DNA of 64,000 nucleotides. Source: Nostoc linckia z4. GTDB lineage: Bacteria > Cyanobacteriota > Cyanobacteriia > Cyanobacteriales > Nostocaceae. Below are positions 33,103 to 41,868 of this stretch, piece after piece. Each line of letters starts with the position of its first letter. The stretch's first letter is position 1. The notes under the pieces are model-generated. The model did not search any database, was not told the DNA's origin, and saw only the letters and a program-made list of their open reading frames with translations. The stretch covers positions 1-64,000 of the forward strand of contig NZ_LAHA01000047.1 in NCBI RefSeq assembly GCF_002608075.1, given 5' to 3'. A program made the position numbers and the translations under genes.

Positions 33103-33183
33103 GTGACACGTAATCTGTTAACAATGACATCAATTTGTTAAATGTGACATCAATCTGTTAACAGTGACAAATAATTAGTTAAT
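33103..33183. repeat. Four tandem 20-21-bp repeats (iteron-like or transposon-end-like)
   Basis: Units start at 33103, 33124, 33144 and 33164; the third reads GTGACATCAATCTGTTAACA. The first and third are closest and the fourth most diverged. A two-helical-turn period fits iterons. The wording TGACA..AAT.TGTTA also resembles the TnsB-binding repeats in the ends of cyanobacterial Tn7-like (type V-K CAST) elements. No rep or tns gene adjoins. Confidence 0.75.
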
Positions 33184-33218
33184 TGAAAGAAGTCTGCTAA
33201 ATTTTGCTGAGTGTAGCA

Positions 33219-33683
33219 CTACAAGCTACAGTACTGTTGCCCCCAGTTCAGTTTTGTATTGTAGTCTTCGTGTTCTATGCAATCAAAAAAATCTATCTTG
33301 CCATTTGACATCAAACCAATTGAATAGCTCCAACCACTGTGATTTAAGGCAAAAGTAACTGAACTCACAGAACCACAGTTATTTATTACATTATTGGCAA
33401 TTGACTTCATAAATTGAGGTGAATTCATGATTGAATCAGTTGCAGCCCCTTCCATCAAAAACAGGTAATTGTAAGGACGACTTTCTGGATGATCTGGGTA
33501 ACTCTCAGAAATATCTTGACTCCTAATTGATACTTCCACATTTCGACCCTCTGCAATGTGGCTTTGGGCAGCATTAATAGTTGCAGTACAGTCTTCTATT
33601 ACCACTTTCTGTGCCTTTACTGGTTGAGTTAAAAACAGTAATACATCCAGAGCAATTAATCCAGTTGCAATAACTTTATACAT
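33219..33683 (-). CDS. Secreted small hypothetical protein
   Basis: The 154-residue product has a signal peptide (1-24, ending VKAQ). The mature part has five cysteines (EDCTATI, NNCGSV, FDCIEHE, QQYCSL) and is not recognised. It would fold outside the cytoplasm with disulfides. It is monocistronic. Confidence 0.65.
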   Translation of the reverse strand: MYKVIATGLIALDVLLFLTQPVKAQKVVIEDCTATINAAQSHIAEGRNVEVSIRSQDISESYPDHPESRPYNYLFLMEGAATDSIMNSPQFMKSIANNVINNCGSVSSVTFALNHSGWSYSIGLMSNGKIDFFDCIEHEDYNTKLNWGQQYCSL

Positions 33684-33927
33684 AGTGTTCAGAACTTTTT
33701 AATTACCTCTATGATTCCCGTTTGGAGTAACATGGCTAGATTTGTCGAACTAACTTTTACAAAATCTTGATATAGTAACCTTTATATGAAGGCGATCGCA
33801 TTACCCCATGTAATTATTCAATGGGTCATTAACTTTTGTTCTAAGAATTCCTATAAGTGCTTTATGTAAGAAGTAACAAAAGTGAAATAATAAACTAATA
33901 TGCCTTGCTCTTCCTGGAGATGCAGCC

Positions 33928-34419
33928 ATGACTTACACCATGCACGACGCTCAAGAAGTAGCAAAGCTGGCTGCTACTGATATTGAAGCTTGGCTGCGCT
34001 CCCAACCAGAAACTATTAGCGTTGTTAATGTTGAGGATGACCCAGATTACCAACGCAGAGATATTGACCTCATCTGGACAACGCACAGTGGCGAAATTTT
34101 GATTGAGATTAAGGGTGATAGATGGAATAAAACTCGTAACTTGTTCTTCGAGACGCATAGCAACCTGGAGAAAGGAACCCCCGGCTGCTTTATGTACACC
34201 GAGGCAAACTGGCTGTTTTATTACTTTGTCAACACTCGGCTTTTGTATCGCTTGCCGATGCCAAAGACGCGAGAGTGGTTTCACATCACCATGCGGCGGT
34301 TTCGGGAGCGTTCAACTACAACGCCAGTGGGGAATAGCTATTACACCACTGTGGGGCGATTAGTGCCAATTACTACGGTGATGATGGAAGTGGTAGGGAT
34401 TAAGATGGAGCAGCTGTAG
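33928..34419 (+). CDS. PD-(D/E)XK-type nuclease-like protein
   Basis: The 163-residue protein contains YQRRDIDLIWTTHSGEILIE then IKGDRW: D45/D47 followed by E60-I-K62, the core of the restriction-endonuclease fold. NLFFETHSNLEKGTPGCFMY continues the fold. The family member is probably a small DNA-end or structure-specific nuclease. It stands alone between a secreted protein and an XRE regulator. The start at 33928 follows a GGAGATGCAGCC leader. Confidence 0.65.
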   Translation: MTYTMHDAQEVAKLAATDIEAWLRSQPETISVVNVEDDPDYQRRDIDLIWTTHSGEILIEIKGDRWNKTRNLFFETHSNLEKGTPGCFMYTEANWLFYYFVNTRLLYRLPMPKTREWFHITMRRFRERSTTTPVGNSYYTTVGRLVPITTVMMEVVGIKMEQL

Positions 34420-34701
34420 GGGGCGAGGGGGCGATCGCCTGTCTGCTACATTTCCTCGCTTGAACAAGAGGAGCGATGCCTACGGCGGCAAGCTACGCAC
34501 TTCCAAACTTTTCCTCTAAGAATTCAAGTTCAACATCACTTAAAAAATCGCCTTTATTAAAGCAAAAAACTTTACTAATAAAAAATAATTTCCAAGTATA
34601 GCCGCGTATATACGGATGGATATTCAGCTTTAGCGCGTTTAATATGTAGCAAATAATATAGCATCCGCTACTTAAACTAATGGGTCAAGTTTCAAAGCTA
34701 A

Positions 34702-34956
34702 ATGACTATCAAAAAACCCTTGGCTATGAAACAGCCAGAGGTGGGGCAGATCATTCATGATTTGCGGCTTGCCTTCGGGCTTACGCAAGAACAGTTAGCA
34801 ACCTCTCTAGGCGTTACATATAGCACAATCAACCGTTGGGAAAATGGACGCTCAACGCCGTCGCCAATGGCGATGAAGCTTATTGAGCAGAAGCTTGATG
34901 AGATGGGCGTTCAGGGTCAAGATTTGTTAGCTAAGTATTTGCCGAAGTGGAATTAA
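34702..34956 (+). CDS. XRE-family helix-turn-helix regulator
   Basis: The 84-residue protein has a clear Cro/C1-type HTH: IIHDLRLAFGLTQEQLATSL, then GVTYSTINRWENGRSTPSP (about residues 17-55). It binds DNA as a small repressor. The start could be 34702 or the internal Met at residue 9. It may control neighbouring genes of the nuclease-rich island. Confidence 0.8.
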   Translation: MTIKKPLAMKQPEVGQIIHDLRLAFGLTQEQLATSLGVTYSTINRWENGRSTPSPMAMKLIEQKLDEMGVQGQDLLAKYLPKWN

Positions 34957-35142
34957 TGATGTCAATTAGTTAATTCCAGAGCAGCATTTACAGCAGATTC
35001 GGAGTTTATAAGGTACAGACTATTGTAAGGGCGTAGGCTTTGCCTTCCCGTAGGGTACGGCCGTTCGCCCCTACCCATGTACCTCATTTACCTAAAAAAC
35101 GCTGTAAGTTGAGAAAAAATTGTATTCCTAAAGGAAAATCAC
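34957..35142. repeat. Extragenic palindrome of the GTAGGC/GCCTAC type
   Basis: Near 35029-35080 the run GGGCGTAGGCTTTGCCTTCC, then CGTAGGGTACGGCCGTTCGCCCC can fold on itself. Similar GC-rich palindromes lie near 3490, 37770, 46385, 52205 and 54668; they are the common dispersed extragenic repeats of filamentous cyanobacteria. Confidence 0.6.
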
Positions 35143-35946
35143 ATGAATATAAACCTAAAACGTCCATTAGCATTTATTGATTTAGAAACAACAGGAAAAG
35201 ATATAGTCAAAGACCGCATTGTTCAAATCGCAATACTAAAGGTTTTCCCTGATGGGAGTGACGATATAAAAGCCTTGACAATTAATCCGACTGTTTCTAT
35301 TCCTCCTGCTGCATCTAAAGTTCATGGAATTTATGATAATGATGTTATCAACTCACCTACTTTTGATCAAGTAGCTCAGAGCTTGGCAGCTTTTATTGGA
35401 AACAGCGATATTGCAGGATATAACTCTAATAAGTTTGACATTCCTCTGCTGTTAGCAGAATTATTCCGTGCTGAAGTAGATTTTAAGCTTGAAGGAAGAA
35501 ATATCGTTGATGTGCTAACCATATTTCATGAAATGGAACCTCGTAATTTAAAAGCTGCTTACAAGTTCTACTGCGATAAAAATTTAGTTGGCGCTCATGA
35601 TGCAGCAAATGATGTTCGCGCTACCTATGAAGTTTTAAAAGCACAGCTTCAACATTATGAGAATGTACCGTATGAAAACAAAGAGGGCAACATATCTTAT
35701 CCAATACAAAATAACTTAGAAATTCTCAGCAGTTTCACACCTATTAACTTACTCGATCCAACTAAAAAAGTAGTCTATGATGATGAACAAAGGGAGATAT
35801 TTAATTTTGGGAAGCATAAAGGCAAAACATTATTACAAGTTTTTTCAAAAGATGATCCTAGTTATTATGATTGGATGATGAAGGGTGATTTTTCTGTTTT
35901 TACTAAGAAAGCAATCAAGAAAGTGTGGGAATCGATTCATCAATAA
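35143..35946 (+). CDS. DnaQ-like 3'-5' exonuclease with C-terminal DUF3820-like domain
   Basis: The 267-residue protein has DEDD exonuclease motifs: FIDLETTG (Exo I), AGYNSNKFDIPLL (Exo II) and GAHDAANDVRATYEVL (Exo III with His). Residues 215-265, FNFGKHKGKTLLQVF then DDPSYYDWMMKGDF, form the small FGKHKG..L..V...PSYL.W domain often attached to such nucleases. It has no polymerase. It probably acts on DNA ends or RNA in the cytoplasm. The start follows AAAGGAAAATCAC, a good ribosome-binding site. Confidence 0.88.
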   Translation: MNINLKRPLAFIDLETTGKDIVKDRIVQIAILKVFPDGSDDIKALTINPTVSIPPAASKVHGIYDNDVINSPTFDQVAQSLAAFIGNSDIAGYNSNKFDIPLLLAELFRAEVDFKLEGRNIVDVLTIFHEMEPRNLKAAYKFYCDKNLVGAHDAANDVRATYEVLKAQLQHYENVPYENKEGNISYPIQNNLEILSSFTPINLLDPTKKVVYDDEQREIFNFGKHKGKTLLQVFSKDDPSYYDWMMKGDFSVFTKKAIKKVWESIHQ

Positions 35947-36167
35947 AGGCAATGTGCAGTGTGTAATTGCTTGCACCTCAGCCCTTCGTCCAAGCCAAGC
36001 ATCGGAATCTGCCACCTTTTTTTAAGAGGAAGGAGAACAGGGGGGATAGGAGGCGCGACGCTCAAAAAGGATGAGGAACGATCGCTGCCACATAGAGAAA
36101 ATCTCAGGCAAGCGATCGCACCCCAGCTAATTAAGTATACATTGCAGCAGACCAGATAATTATTTAT

Positions 36168-36875
36168 ATGAGTGAACCTATTTCATTAACGGCACTTTTC
36201 GGAGCTTCTAAAGGATTTATTGACATTTCCATAAGACTAGCGAAAGCTTCAAAATTAATAGAATCTATTGAAAGTAAAATTGACCGTTTGACACAGGTAG
36301 AATTTAATGCTGCTTGGAAAACACTTCTTCAAGCGTGTAATTCTAGTTGTTCGGATGAACAACAGTCTGTGCTTGTTAACGATGCCAGGGCTGGTTTTAC
36401 TAAAGCTACTTGTTTTGAAAAAAATGAGCGGCTTTTTTATGCTCACGTAGGACTAGCAATTTGTCATTATTTACTTAATGATATGAACAATGCAAAAACA
36501 GCTTTAATAGAGATTGCAAAGACTAGTATATATGAAGATGTTTATTTAAAAAAAACAGAGGCTTTGCTTGGTTTTAATGAGTATACTCTTAGTTCACATA
36601 TCAATATATATCATCCTGTCAGTTGGTTAAATATCATAACAGCTATACCTGAGCTTCCATTGTTTTTAAAACAAAAAAAACAAATTAAAAAATATAATAG
36701 ATTTAAAAATGATTTAATTAGCGATATCTATAAAAAAATCAATGCAGAAGAAGCCGTAATTATAAAACTAGCTAAAATCAATCAGCCAAGTGATGTATTT
36801 AAAACTTTAGAATTACAATTATTAGAATTAATAAATTTGCAAAGGCAATGTCTAGAGATAATAAATAATATTTGA
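36168..36875 (+). CDS. Helical hypothetical protein
   Basis: The 235-residue protein is almost wholly alpha-helical, with TPR-like middle repeats (LFYAHVGLAICHYLLNDMNN, then AKTALIEIAKTS). It lies 92 bp upstream of the nuclease-like 36968 gene on the same strand and may be its partner. DNA is very AT-rich (many AAAAA runs), unlike nearby backbone genes, which hints at transfer. Confidence 0.55.
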   Translation: MSEPISLTALFGASKGFIDISIRLAKASKLIESIESKIDRLTQVEFNAAWKTLLQACNSSCSDEQQSVLVNDARAGFTKATCFEKNERLFYAHVGLAICHYLLNDMNNAKTALIEIAKTSIYEDVYLKKTEALLGFNEYTLSSHINIYHPVSWLNIITAIPELPLFLKQKKQIKKYNRFKNDLISDIYKKINAEEAVIIKLAKINQPSDVFKTLELQLLELINLQRQCLEIINNI

Positions 36876-36967
36876 TTTTAAATATTTAACAATCACTTCG
36901 CTCGTCATAGACATAGCTACCTCCCATTTTTAAGTAAAAAATACACAAGCAATAGATAGTAAAGAAT

Positions 36968-37735
36968 ATGAATGTTGCAACCCAAGAGGGAAAAACTAAA
37001 TTTAACCCATCAGGAGACGAATACAATCTTGACGAAAGTGCAATTGTATTAAAAAGTTCTAATTTACGCTATTTTGTAGAATTACGAACCTCTTCTTTAA
37101 TTGATTATATTTTTAAAATTTATTCAAATAAAAATTATACTAGAAAAAGTATTAGTGACTGGTTATCTATAAAAAATAAGCCAGGATTTTATAAAGAACT
37201 AGCTTCTAACTTACATTTAGCATACGCTGACCAACGTGATGGACAAACAACACAACATTGGTGGATATTATTTTTCAATGAGGATTGGAAGCTAGATATT
37301 TTAAATAGTATAAAAATTGAAATATCTTTTGCTAAAAGTAAATTTTCTAAAGATGATGTTAATGCTCGACATCAATGGGGCGGGTTAAATTTTAGGTCGA
37401 AAACAGAAGTTAGGATAGCACATGCTTTATATAATCAACGTGTTTTATTTTTTGCTAATAGTCGTGCTTTCATGGATTTAAATGATTTACCAATTTCTAA
37501 TAGTGACAAAAAAAGTAAAGAAAGAGTAGAAATAGATTTTTTAGTTTTCTATAAACAAAAGTGTATGATTTTGGAAGTTGATGGAGAACATCATCAGCAA
37601 GCATCACAAAGAACTAGAGACTATAGAAGGGATAGAGTTTTATTACGTGATGGTATTCAGACAGTTAGATTTAATGCAAGTGAGTGTTATAACCATCCTT
37701 TAGAAGTCGTTACCGAATTTTTGAATCTTTTTTAA
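36968..37735 (+). CDS. DUF559/Vsr-like PD-(D/E)XK nuclease
   Basis: The 255-residue protein ends with a nuclease-like domain: LNFRSKTEVRIAHALYNQ, then ERVEIDFLVFYKQKCMILEV DGEHHQQ and RDYRRDRVLLRDGIQTVRFN. The D...E-V-D plus RD..RD..L...GI..VRF pattern is that of the DUF559/very-short-patch-repair superfamily. The N-terminal 130 residues are not recognised. With the AT-rich helical gene upstream it may be a two-gene defence unit (inference). Confidence 0.65.
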   Translation: MNVATQEGKTKFNPSGDEYNLDESAIVLKSSNLRYFVELRTSSLIDYIFKIYSNKNYTRKSISDWLSIKNKPGFYKELASNLHLAYADQRDGQTTQHWWILFFNEDWKLDILNSIKIEISFAKSKFSKDDVNARHQWGGLNFRSKTEVRIAHALYNQRVLFFANSRAFMDLNDLPISNSDKKSKERVEIDFLVFYKQKCMILEVDGEHHQQASQRTRDYRRDRVLLRDGIQTVRFNASECYNHPLEVVTEFLNLF

Positions 37736-37888
37736 GATAGGTAATTTTGATACTCACACTTGCGTAGGCTAGCAAGCACCGCAGGCATCGCCGTTCATAA
37801 TAGACCCGTCGTGTTGAGTCAGCAAGGGCAAAGATAGCAGTTAAAACAGGTTAATTCAAGCGATGAAATTTTATTAGATAGGTGCAAT

Positions 37889-38383
37889 ATGAGAAGTAAT
37901 TCATTACAGTCAAACATAGAAATTAGCGGTAAACCAGGTTTAATCTGGGGGAATATAATTGTTCCCACTGCTGGCAGAGCAAAGATTCGGATTAAAATTG
38001 TTGGTGATTTACTGCAAAGTAACATAGACTCAGGCTACGGACTAGAAAAAAAGGATATTCAGACCAGAATTCAGGATATTAAATCAATAGAAATTTCCTC
38101 TGGCCCACTTGCTTGGTTATTGGTTCTAGGAATTACAACCCTCTTTTTGTATGGTCTTGGCATTATATTCATTATTCTTTACTTCTTTATCAAACAACGG
38201 TGGTTGATAATTTATACCAGCACTCTCAGCATTATTGTGTTCTACAACAAGCCTGAAGATGTAGAGCAGTTTAGGTCTACTGTGTTGGCACTTGCTCGTC
38301 AAATCAATTCACCACCTGCGCCTAGAGCGCAGACTTCTCCACCGCCACCACCTCGGATGCCGGGTCAAACTATTATTCAGTAG
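37889..38383 (+). CDS. Membrane protein with PH-like domain
   Basis: The 164-residue product has an N-terminal beta-rich part (LIWGNIIVPTAGRAKIRIKI...IKSIEISSGP) and two close membrane helices (about 75-107, AWLLVLGITTLFLYGLGIIF). A further beta segment and a Pro-rich tail follow. The layout resembles small bacterial PH-like membrane proteins. Function unknown. Three CTTAGAGG motifs interleaved with HIP1 sites follow at 38400-38545. Confidence 0.55.
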   Translation: MRSNSLQSNIEISGKPGLIWGNIIVPTAGRAKIRIKIVGDLLQSNIDSGYGLEKKDIQTRIQDIKSIEISSGPLAWLLVLGITTLFLYGLGIIFIILYFFIKQRWLIIYTSTLSIIVFYNKPEDVEQFRSTVLALARQINSPPAPRAQTSPPPPPRMPGQTIIQ

Positions 38384-38560
38384 CTTGAGCGTAAAGGTTT
38401 AGCGATCGCTTTCTCGATTCTTAGAGGATATCCCATTAGGTAAAATAGCGACCAAAGCAATTTGATTGTGTTCGCTCTCTATTCTTAGAGGAAACCAAGC
38501 GATCGCCCCTACCAATTCTTAGAGGAAAAAAGAGCGATCGCACCTGTCACACATTCATGT

Positions 38561-38815
38561 TCATGATTTTTGATTTTGTGACTTAAACCTACCTGCTATA
38601 AACTCTCGCTTATTTAAATGTTTTGTCTTGCGTTTAGTAACTCGCTCTCGCCACATACGGAAACTGGATTCTTTCATTTGCTGCCGCATTAAGGCAATTA
38701 CCTGTTTCTCTTGCAGCCCAAACTGAGTTTGAATAACATCAAAAGGTGTTCTATCTTCCCATGCCATTTCAATGATGCGATCAATAGTTTGGGGATCAAG
38801 GTTTGGTAACTTCAT
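38561..38815 (-). CDS. TIGR03643/DUF2805-type small protein
   Basis: The 84-residue protein begins MKLPNLDPQTIDRIIEMAWE, then DRTPFDVIQTQFGL and MRQQMKESSFRMWRERV, ending in a basic tail (TKRKTKHLNKRE). This pattern, RIIEMAWEDRTPF...FGL.E..V...MR, is the TIGR03643 family, of unknown function with a helix-turn-helix-like core. It is complete. DNA or RNA binding is plausible. Confidence 0.8.
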   Translation of the reverse strand: MKLPNLDPQTIDRIIEMAWEDRTPFDVIQTQFGLQEKQVIALMRQQMKESSFRMWRERVTKRKTKHLNKREFIAGRFKSQNQKS

Positions 38816-38933
38816 GACGGGAGCTTGTAATTGGTCAATTCGAGCTACATCTATTTTACTTTTTGTCTTAAAGAATTACAGGCATAATTATTATATATAT
38901 TGATATTGCACAGTCCGCTAACCTTAATACTAG

Positions 38934-39063
38934 AACGAGAAATTTGAAGCACTACCTCCCAGAGTTCAAGCAGCAGTTAAAGAAGCCTTTGATGTGGTAG
39001 AAACTAGTGGGGAAGAGGCACAAAGGATAAATAAGGCATTGCTACGAGAGTTGGAAGTGTAAT
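38934..39063 (+). pseudogene. Duplicated C-terminal fragment of the 50060 gene
   Basis: It reads NEKFEALPPRVQAAVKEAFD then VVETSGEEAQRINKALLREL and EV stop, the last 42 residues of the 50060-50539 product with one change. The DNA match extends past the stop to about 39101. A diverged third copy of the tail (GCTGCTACGTGAGTTATAAG and AATGACATAGTAT) lies at 39320-39375. The rest of 38816-39447 holds a HIP1/CAAGCGAGGA pair and no gene. Confidence 0.8.
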
Positions 39064-39447
39064 AAATGACATAGTATGACTGCCAGATGAGCGATCGCCC
39101 CAATTCAAGCGAGGATAGGAGCGATCGCACATTTACTATGTATTTTCTAGTACATTACTAGCCAGTTGTAGAGAAGCGATAACCGAGCGCTGTGGGCTGT
39201 TGAGTTCTTCTACAGCGTTGGGTCAACAACTGGCGATTTGTGGCTGTTCTGTTGATATCTCATTTAAACTGCAAAATACAGATAAGTTATGCCAAATTGC
39301 CAGAATCTTTGAACGTGGCGCTGCTACGTGAGTTATAAGTATAGTAAATGACATAGTATAGCTGCCGGATGAGCGTAGGCATCGCTACACACATTTACGT
39401 GTTTATTGATATTAGGTGTTAATGTGCATCTCTATTTATTAAATTTA

Positions 39448-39789
39448 TTAGTTGGATTGGAATATTGTGATAACGGTATCATGCCAAATAGTAATTTCTT
39501 GAATAGTCTGATTGATTTTATCTGTATCACTGCTGATTGTTTCTAAATTCAATAGACAATTCACTAAGAATCTAACTAAATAAGTCAATTTCAAAGCCTC
39601 ATCAAATGCTAGATTTGGCATGATGTTTTCAATAAGATGTATTGAGTCTTTAATGATATTCTCTATTCTTGGGCTTTGACCTTCTTGTAATAAAGATTGT
39701 ATTATTTGTAAATTGTTAACTAAATTATCTAAATTCGCTTGAGCTTCTTGTCTAAGCAAAAATGTTTGTATTTGTGTAAAATCGTCCAT
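39448..39789 (-). CDS. Small helical partner of the ATPase
   Basis: The 113-residue acidic, all-helical protein (QTFLLRQEAQANLDNLVNNL, then LTYLVRFLVNCLLNLETI) lies 4 bp downstream of the 39794 ATPase gene, so the two form an operon. Not recognised. A tight ATPase-plus-small-protein pair is a common layout in defence loci. Confidence 0.6.
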   Translation of the reverse strand: MDDFTQIQTFLLRQEAQANLDNLVNNLQIIQSLLQEGQSPRIENIIKDSIHLIENIMPNLAFDEALKLTYLVRFLVNCLLNLETISSDTDKINQTIQEITIWHDTVITIFQSN

Positions 39790-39793
39790 AAAG

Positions 39794-40879
39794 TTATATT
39801 TTTGCAGGTTTTAATAAAACTGTTAAACTGTTGTCCCACTCATCAAAGAAGCCATCAGGCCATCGGTCAATTCTGCCGTCTTTATTAATGCGGGGTGACA
39901 CAACTTTAATAAAAGCTTGACCTTGGTTTTCTTGACGCTGAAAGTAATGTAACTGCACATCTTCTGGTTCAAGTTTACCATCATGAACAGCAAGACGAAT
40001 TCCGTTTAAAATATGGTCGCTATGAGTTTCTATCACAACTTGAACGCCACAGTTTGCAGCCAGCGCTAACAGCTTACTCAGCTTTGTTTGTGCTTGGTTG
40101 TGGAGTCCAGTTTCTGGGTGTTCAATAAGAATTAACGCACCTGGATTGGAGGCGAGGATTGCTACGATAATTGGTAATACGTAAGTAATTCCATACCCAA
40201 TATGGTCACTAAATTTTAAGTTAACCCAATCTATATCTAAATATGTATTAACTTGGATGCTTAGACCAGAACTTATTTCTCCTATCCATGCCTCAACTTG
40301 GTCTATCAAATTCATTGATTTTGCTTGCGGGTGAGCGAGTTGGGCGATGGGGATTGGTTGACTACCGTATGTATAAAGAAAATGTGCTGTATATTCGCCA
40401 AGCACACCAATTTGTCTAAGTTCTCGCCTTTGATAATCCAAAATTCCTGATGTAGTTATTGCACGTTCTGATTGAAGGTGATGAAATTCTCCGCTGAAAA
40501 TGCTTGAATGATAAACATCAGCATCAACAGATTTGAATCCAAGTTCTAAAACATCAGCTTCTCTCTCTAATGAATTGTAGTTAAAGTGCCAAATTCCTTT
40601 AATTTCGTTTTGAAAAATAAGTTCAAATCCTACATAGTCTTCTTTTGCATTCTCATATAAAGCATCACTAGCTCTACCAATATTTACCAAGTTACCATTG
40701 AGTAATAAGCCAGTGCTATGTAGTAAACCTTGCTGGTAAGATTGACGCAGCAATGATATTGCTTGCAATACAGAGGATTTGCCAGTGCTGTTGTAGCCGG
40801 AAATTAGGGTAAGCGATTTTAACTCAAGCAATTGATTCTCAAAAGCTTTGAAATTTCTCAGCCGTAATGAATTAATCAT
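39794..40879 (-). CDS. AAA ATPase of the DUF3696/OLD-like type
   Basis: The 361-residue protein begins LRLRNFKAFENQLLELKSLT, then Walker A GYNSTGKSSVL (28-38). Later motifs are GALILIEHPETGLHNQAQ (Walker B and D-loop) and VVIETHSDHILNGIRLAV (switch). The tail DGRIDRWPDGFFDEWDNSL is the DUF3696 end. No TOPRIM nuclease is attached. ABC-type ATPases of this kind bind DNA ends or partner proteins and are frequent in antiphage systems; its exact class is not known to me. Confidence 0.8.
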   Translation of the reverse strand: MINSLRLRNFKAFENQLLELKSLTLISGYNSTGKSSVLQAISLLRQSYQQGLLHSTGLLLNGNLVNIGRASDALYENAKEDYVGFELIFQNEIKGIWHFNYNSLEREADVLELGFKSVDADVYHSSIFSGEFHHLQSERAITTSGILDYQRRELRQIGVLGEYTAHFLYTYGSQPIPIAQLAHPQAKSMNLIDQVEAWIGEISSGLSIQVNTYLDIDWVNLKFSDHIGYGITYVLPIIVAILASNPGALILIEHPETGLHNQAQTKLSKLLALAANCGVQVVIETHSDHILNGIRLAVHDGKLEPEDVQLHYFQRQENQGQAFIKVVSPRINKDGRIDRWPDGFFDEWDNSLTVLLKPAKI

Positions 40880-41060
40880 TAATAGTTAAAATATAGATAT
40901 TCTTCAATTTTATTATAGTTTCTTTATGTAAAACAATTTTGTAATAATCTTGTTGTTGAGTAAATAACTGTATATGACAAAATCTTAAATATGTTTTTAT
41001 TGAGATTTTTGTAAATTAATAAAAAACTAGGAGTTTATCAAGATGGAATTGTAATTACAA

Positions 41061-41240
41061 ATGATACGTGAAAATTTTCAAGAGCTTGTCAGTGTTGCAA
41101 TCCAAGTAGCCACCAGGATAAATAAAAGAATGGCAGTCTTCAAGTTGGACAATACTTATTATATGGTTGATGCTAGTGAATGGGAAAATGGTCGTTCGTA
41201 TGGTCAATATATCATGACGGTAGAACCTGTGCAAAATTAA
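41061..41240 (+). CDS. Small hypothetical protein
   Basis: The 59-residue frame starts MIRENFQELVSVAIQVATRI, then NKRMAVFKLDNTYYMVD and SEWENGRSYGQYIM. It looks like a small alpha/beta protein with real codon patterns. Upstream AGGAGTTTATCAAG lies about 30 bp away. Stand-alone on the plus strand. Not recognised. Confidence 0.45.
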   Translation: MIRENFQELVSVAIQVATRINKRMAVFKLDNTYYMVDASEWENGRSYGQYIMTVEPVQN

Positions 41241-41295
41241 GCGTTAGGTATTTCATCTTGCTAAATTATTTCCGTTTGTGCCACTTTATTAATCC

Positions 41296-41541
41296 TCAAT
41301 TAATTCCCAAATTTGAGCTTTCATCGAAGACAATGGGTTCAATAATATCCATTACTCTTTTTACCCCAGGTTCGAGTGATTCACGACTCAAATTGTAACC
41401 ATACTCAGCAGCCAAGCTGAGAAGTGCATCCTTATCACCTTTAATATTCATGAATTTATCTAGTAAAGCTTTGTCTTTGAGGGCAGCTAGAAAAAAGTCC
41501 ATGAATTGACTTTCATTTATATTCTTTGTTGGCTCGTTCAT
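41296..41541 (-). CDS. Nif11-like leader peptide domain protein
   Basis: From the ATG at 41541 the product has 81 residues. SQFMDFFLAALKDKALLDKF, then LLSLAAEYGYNLSRESL matches the Nif11 leader pattern (F...L..D..L...l......d...lA...Gy.fs...l). In many loci this leader guides peptide-modifying enzymes, but no Gly-Gly cut site is visible, and the tail GVKRVMDIIEPIVFDESSNL is acidic. It may be a non-RiPP Nif11 protein. Confidence 0.7.
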   Translation of the reverse strand: MNEPTKNINESQFMDFFLAALKDKALLDKFMNIKGDKDALLSLAAEYGYNLSRESLEPGVKRVMDIIEPIVFDESSNLGIN

Positions 41542-41595
41542 TTTTAAGCTGTGTTGCACTGTTGGGTTCAATTTTAACAGAATCAGTTATTACAT

Positions 41596-41835
41596 TTACT
41601 CAATAATGTTTCCTTCGTCATCCCGTTTAACCTCCACCACCTTCACATCAAACCCTTCCCACTCATGCACAGTAAACCCCGCTTCGGTTTCATCTGGATA
41701 CCGCCGCGCCATTTCCTGCCATGCAGCTTCTTCGTTGATTGCCCAGATGTAATGCCCCTGGCGTGGAGTGGTATCATCATGTCCGATGCAGTCATGGGTA
41801 TAGAGGGCATTACGGGTGCAGCGATATTCGCGCAT
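41596..41835 (-). CDS. Small hypothetical protein
   Basis: The 79-residue product reads MREYRCTRNALYTHDCIGHD, then GHYIWAINEEAAWQEMARRY and EWEGFDVKVVEVK. The pattern suggests a small alpha/beta domain. It is codirectional with the HNH gene upstream (33 bp), probably one transcript. Not recognised. Confidence 0.6.
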   Translation of the reverse strand: MREYRCTRNALYTHDCIGHDDTTPRQGHYIWAINEEAAWQEMARRYPDETEAGFTVHEWEGFDVKVVEVKRDDEGNIIE

Positions 41836-41868
41836 ATTTTTTAGAAACTTGACATTGCACCTGCTATT

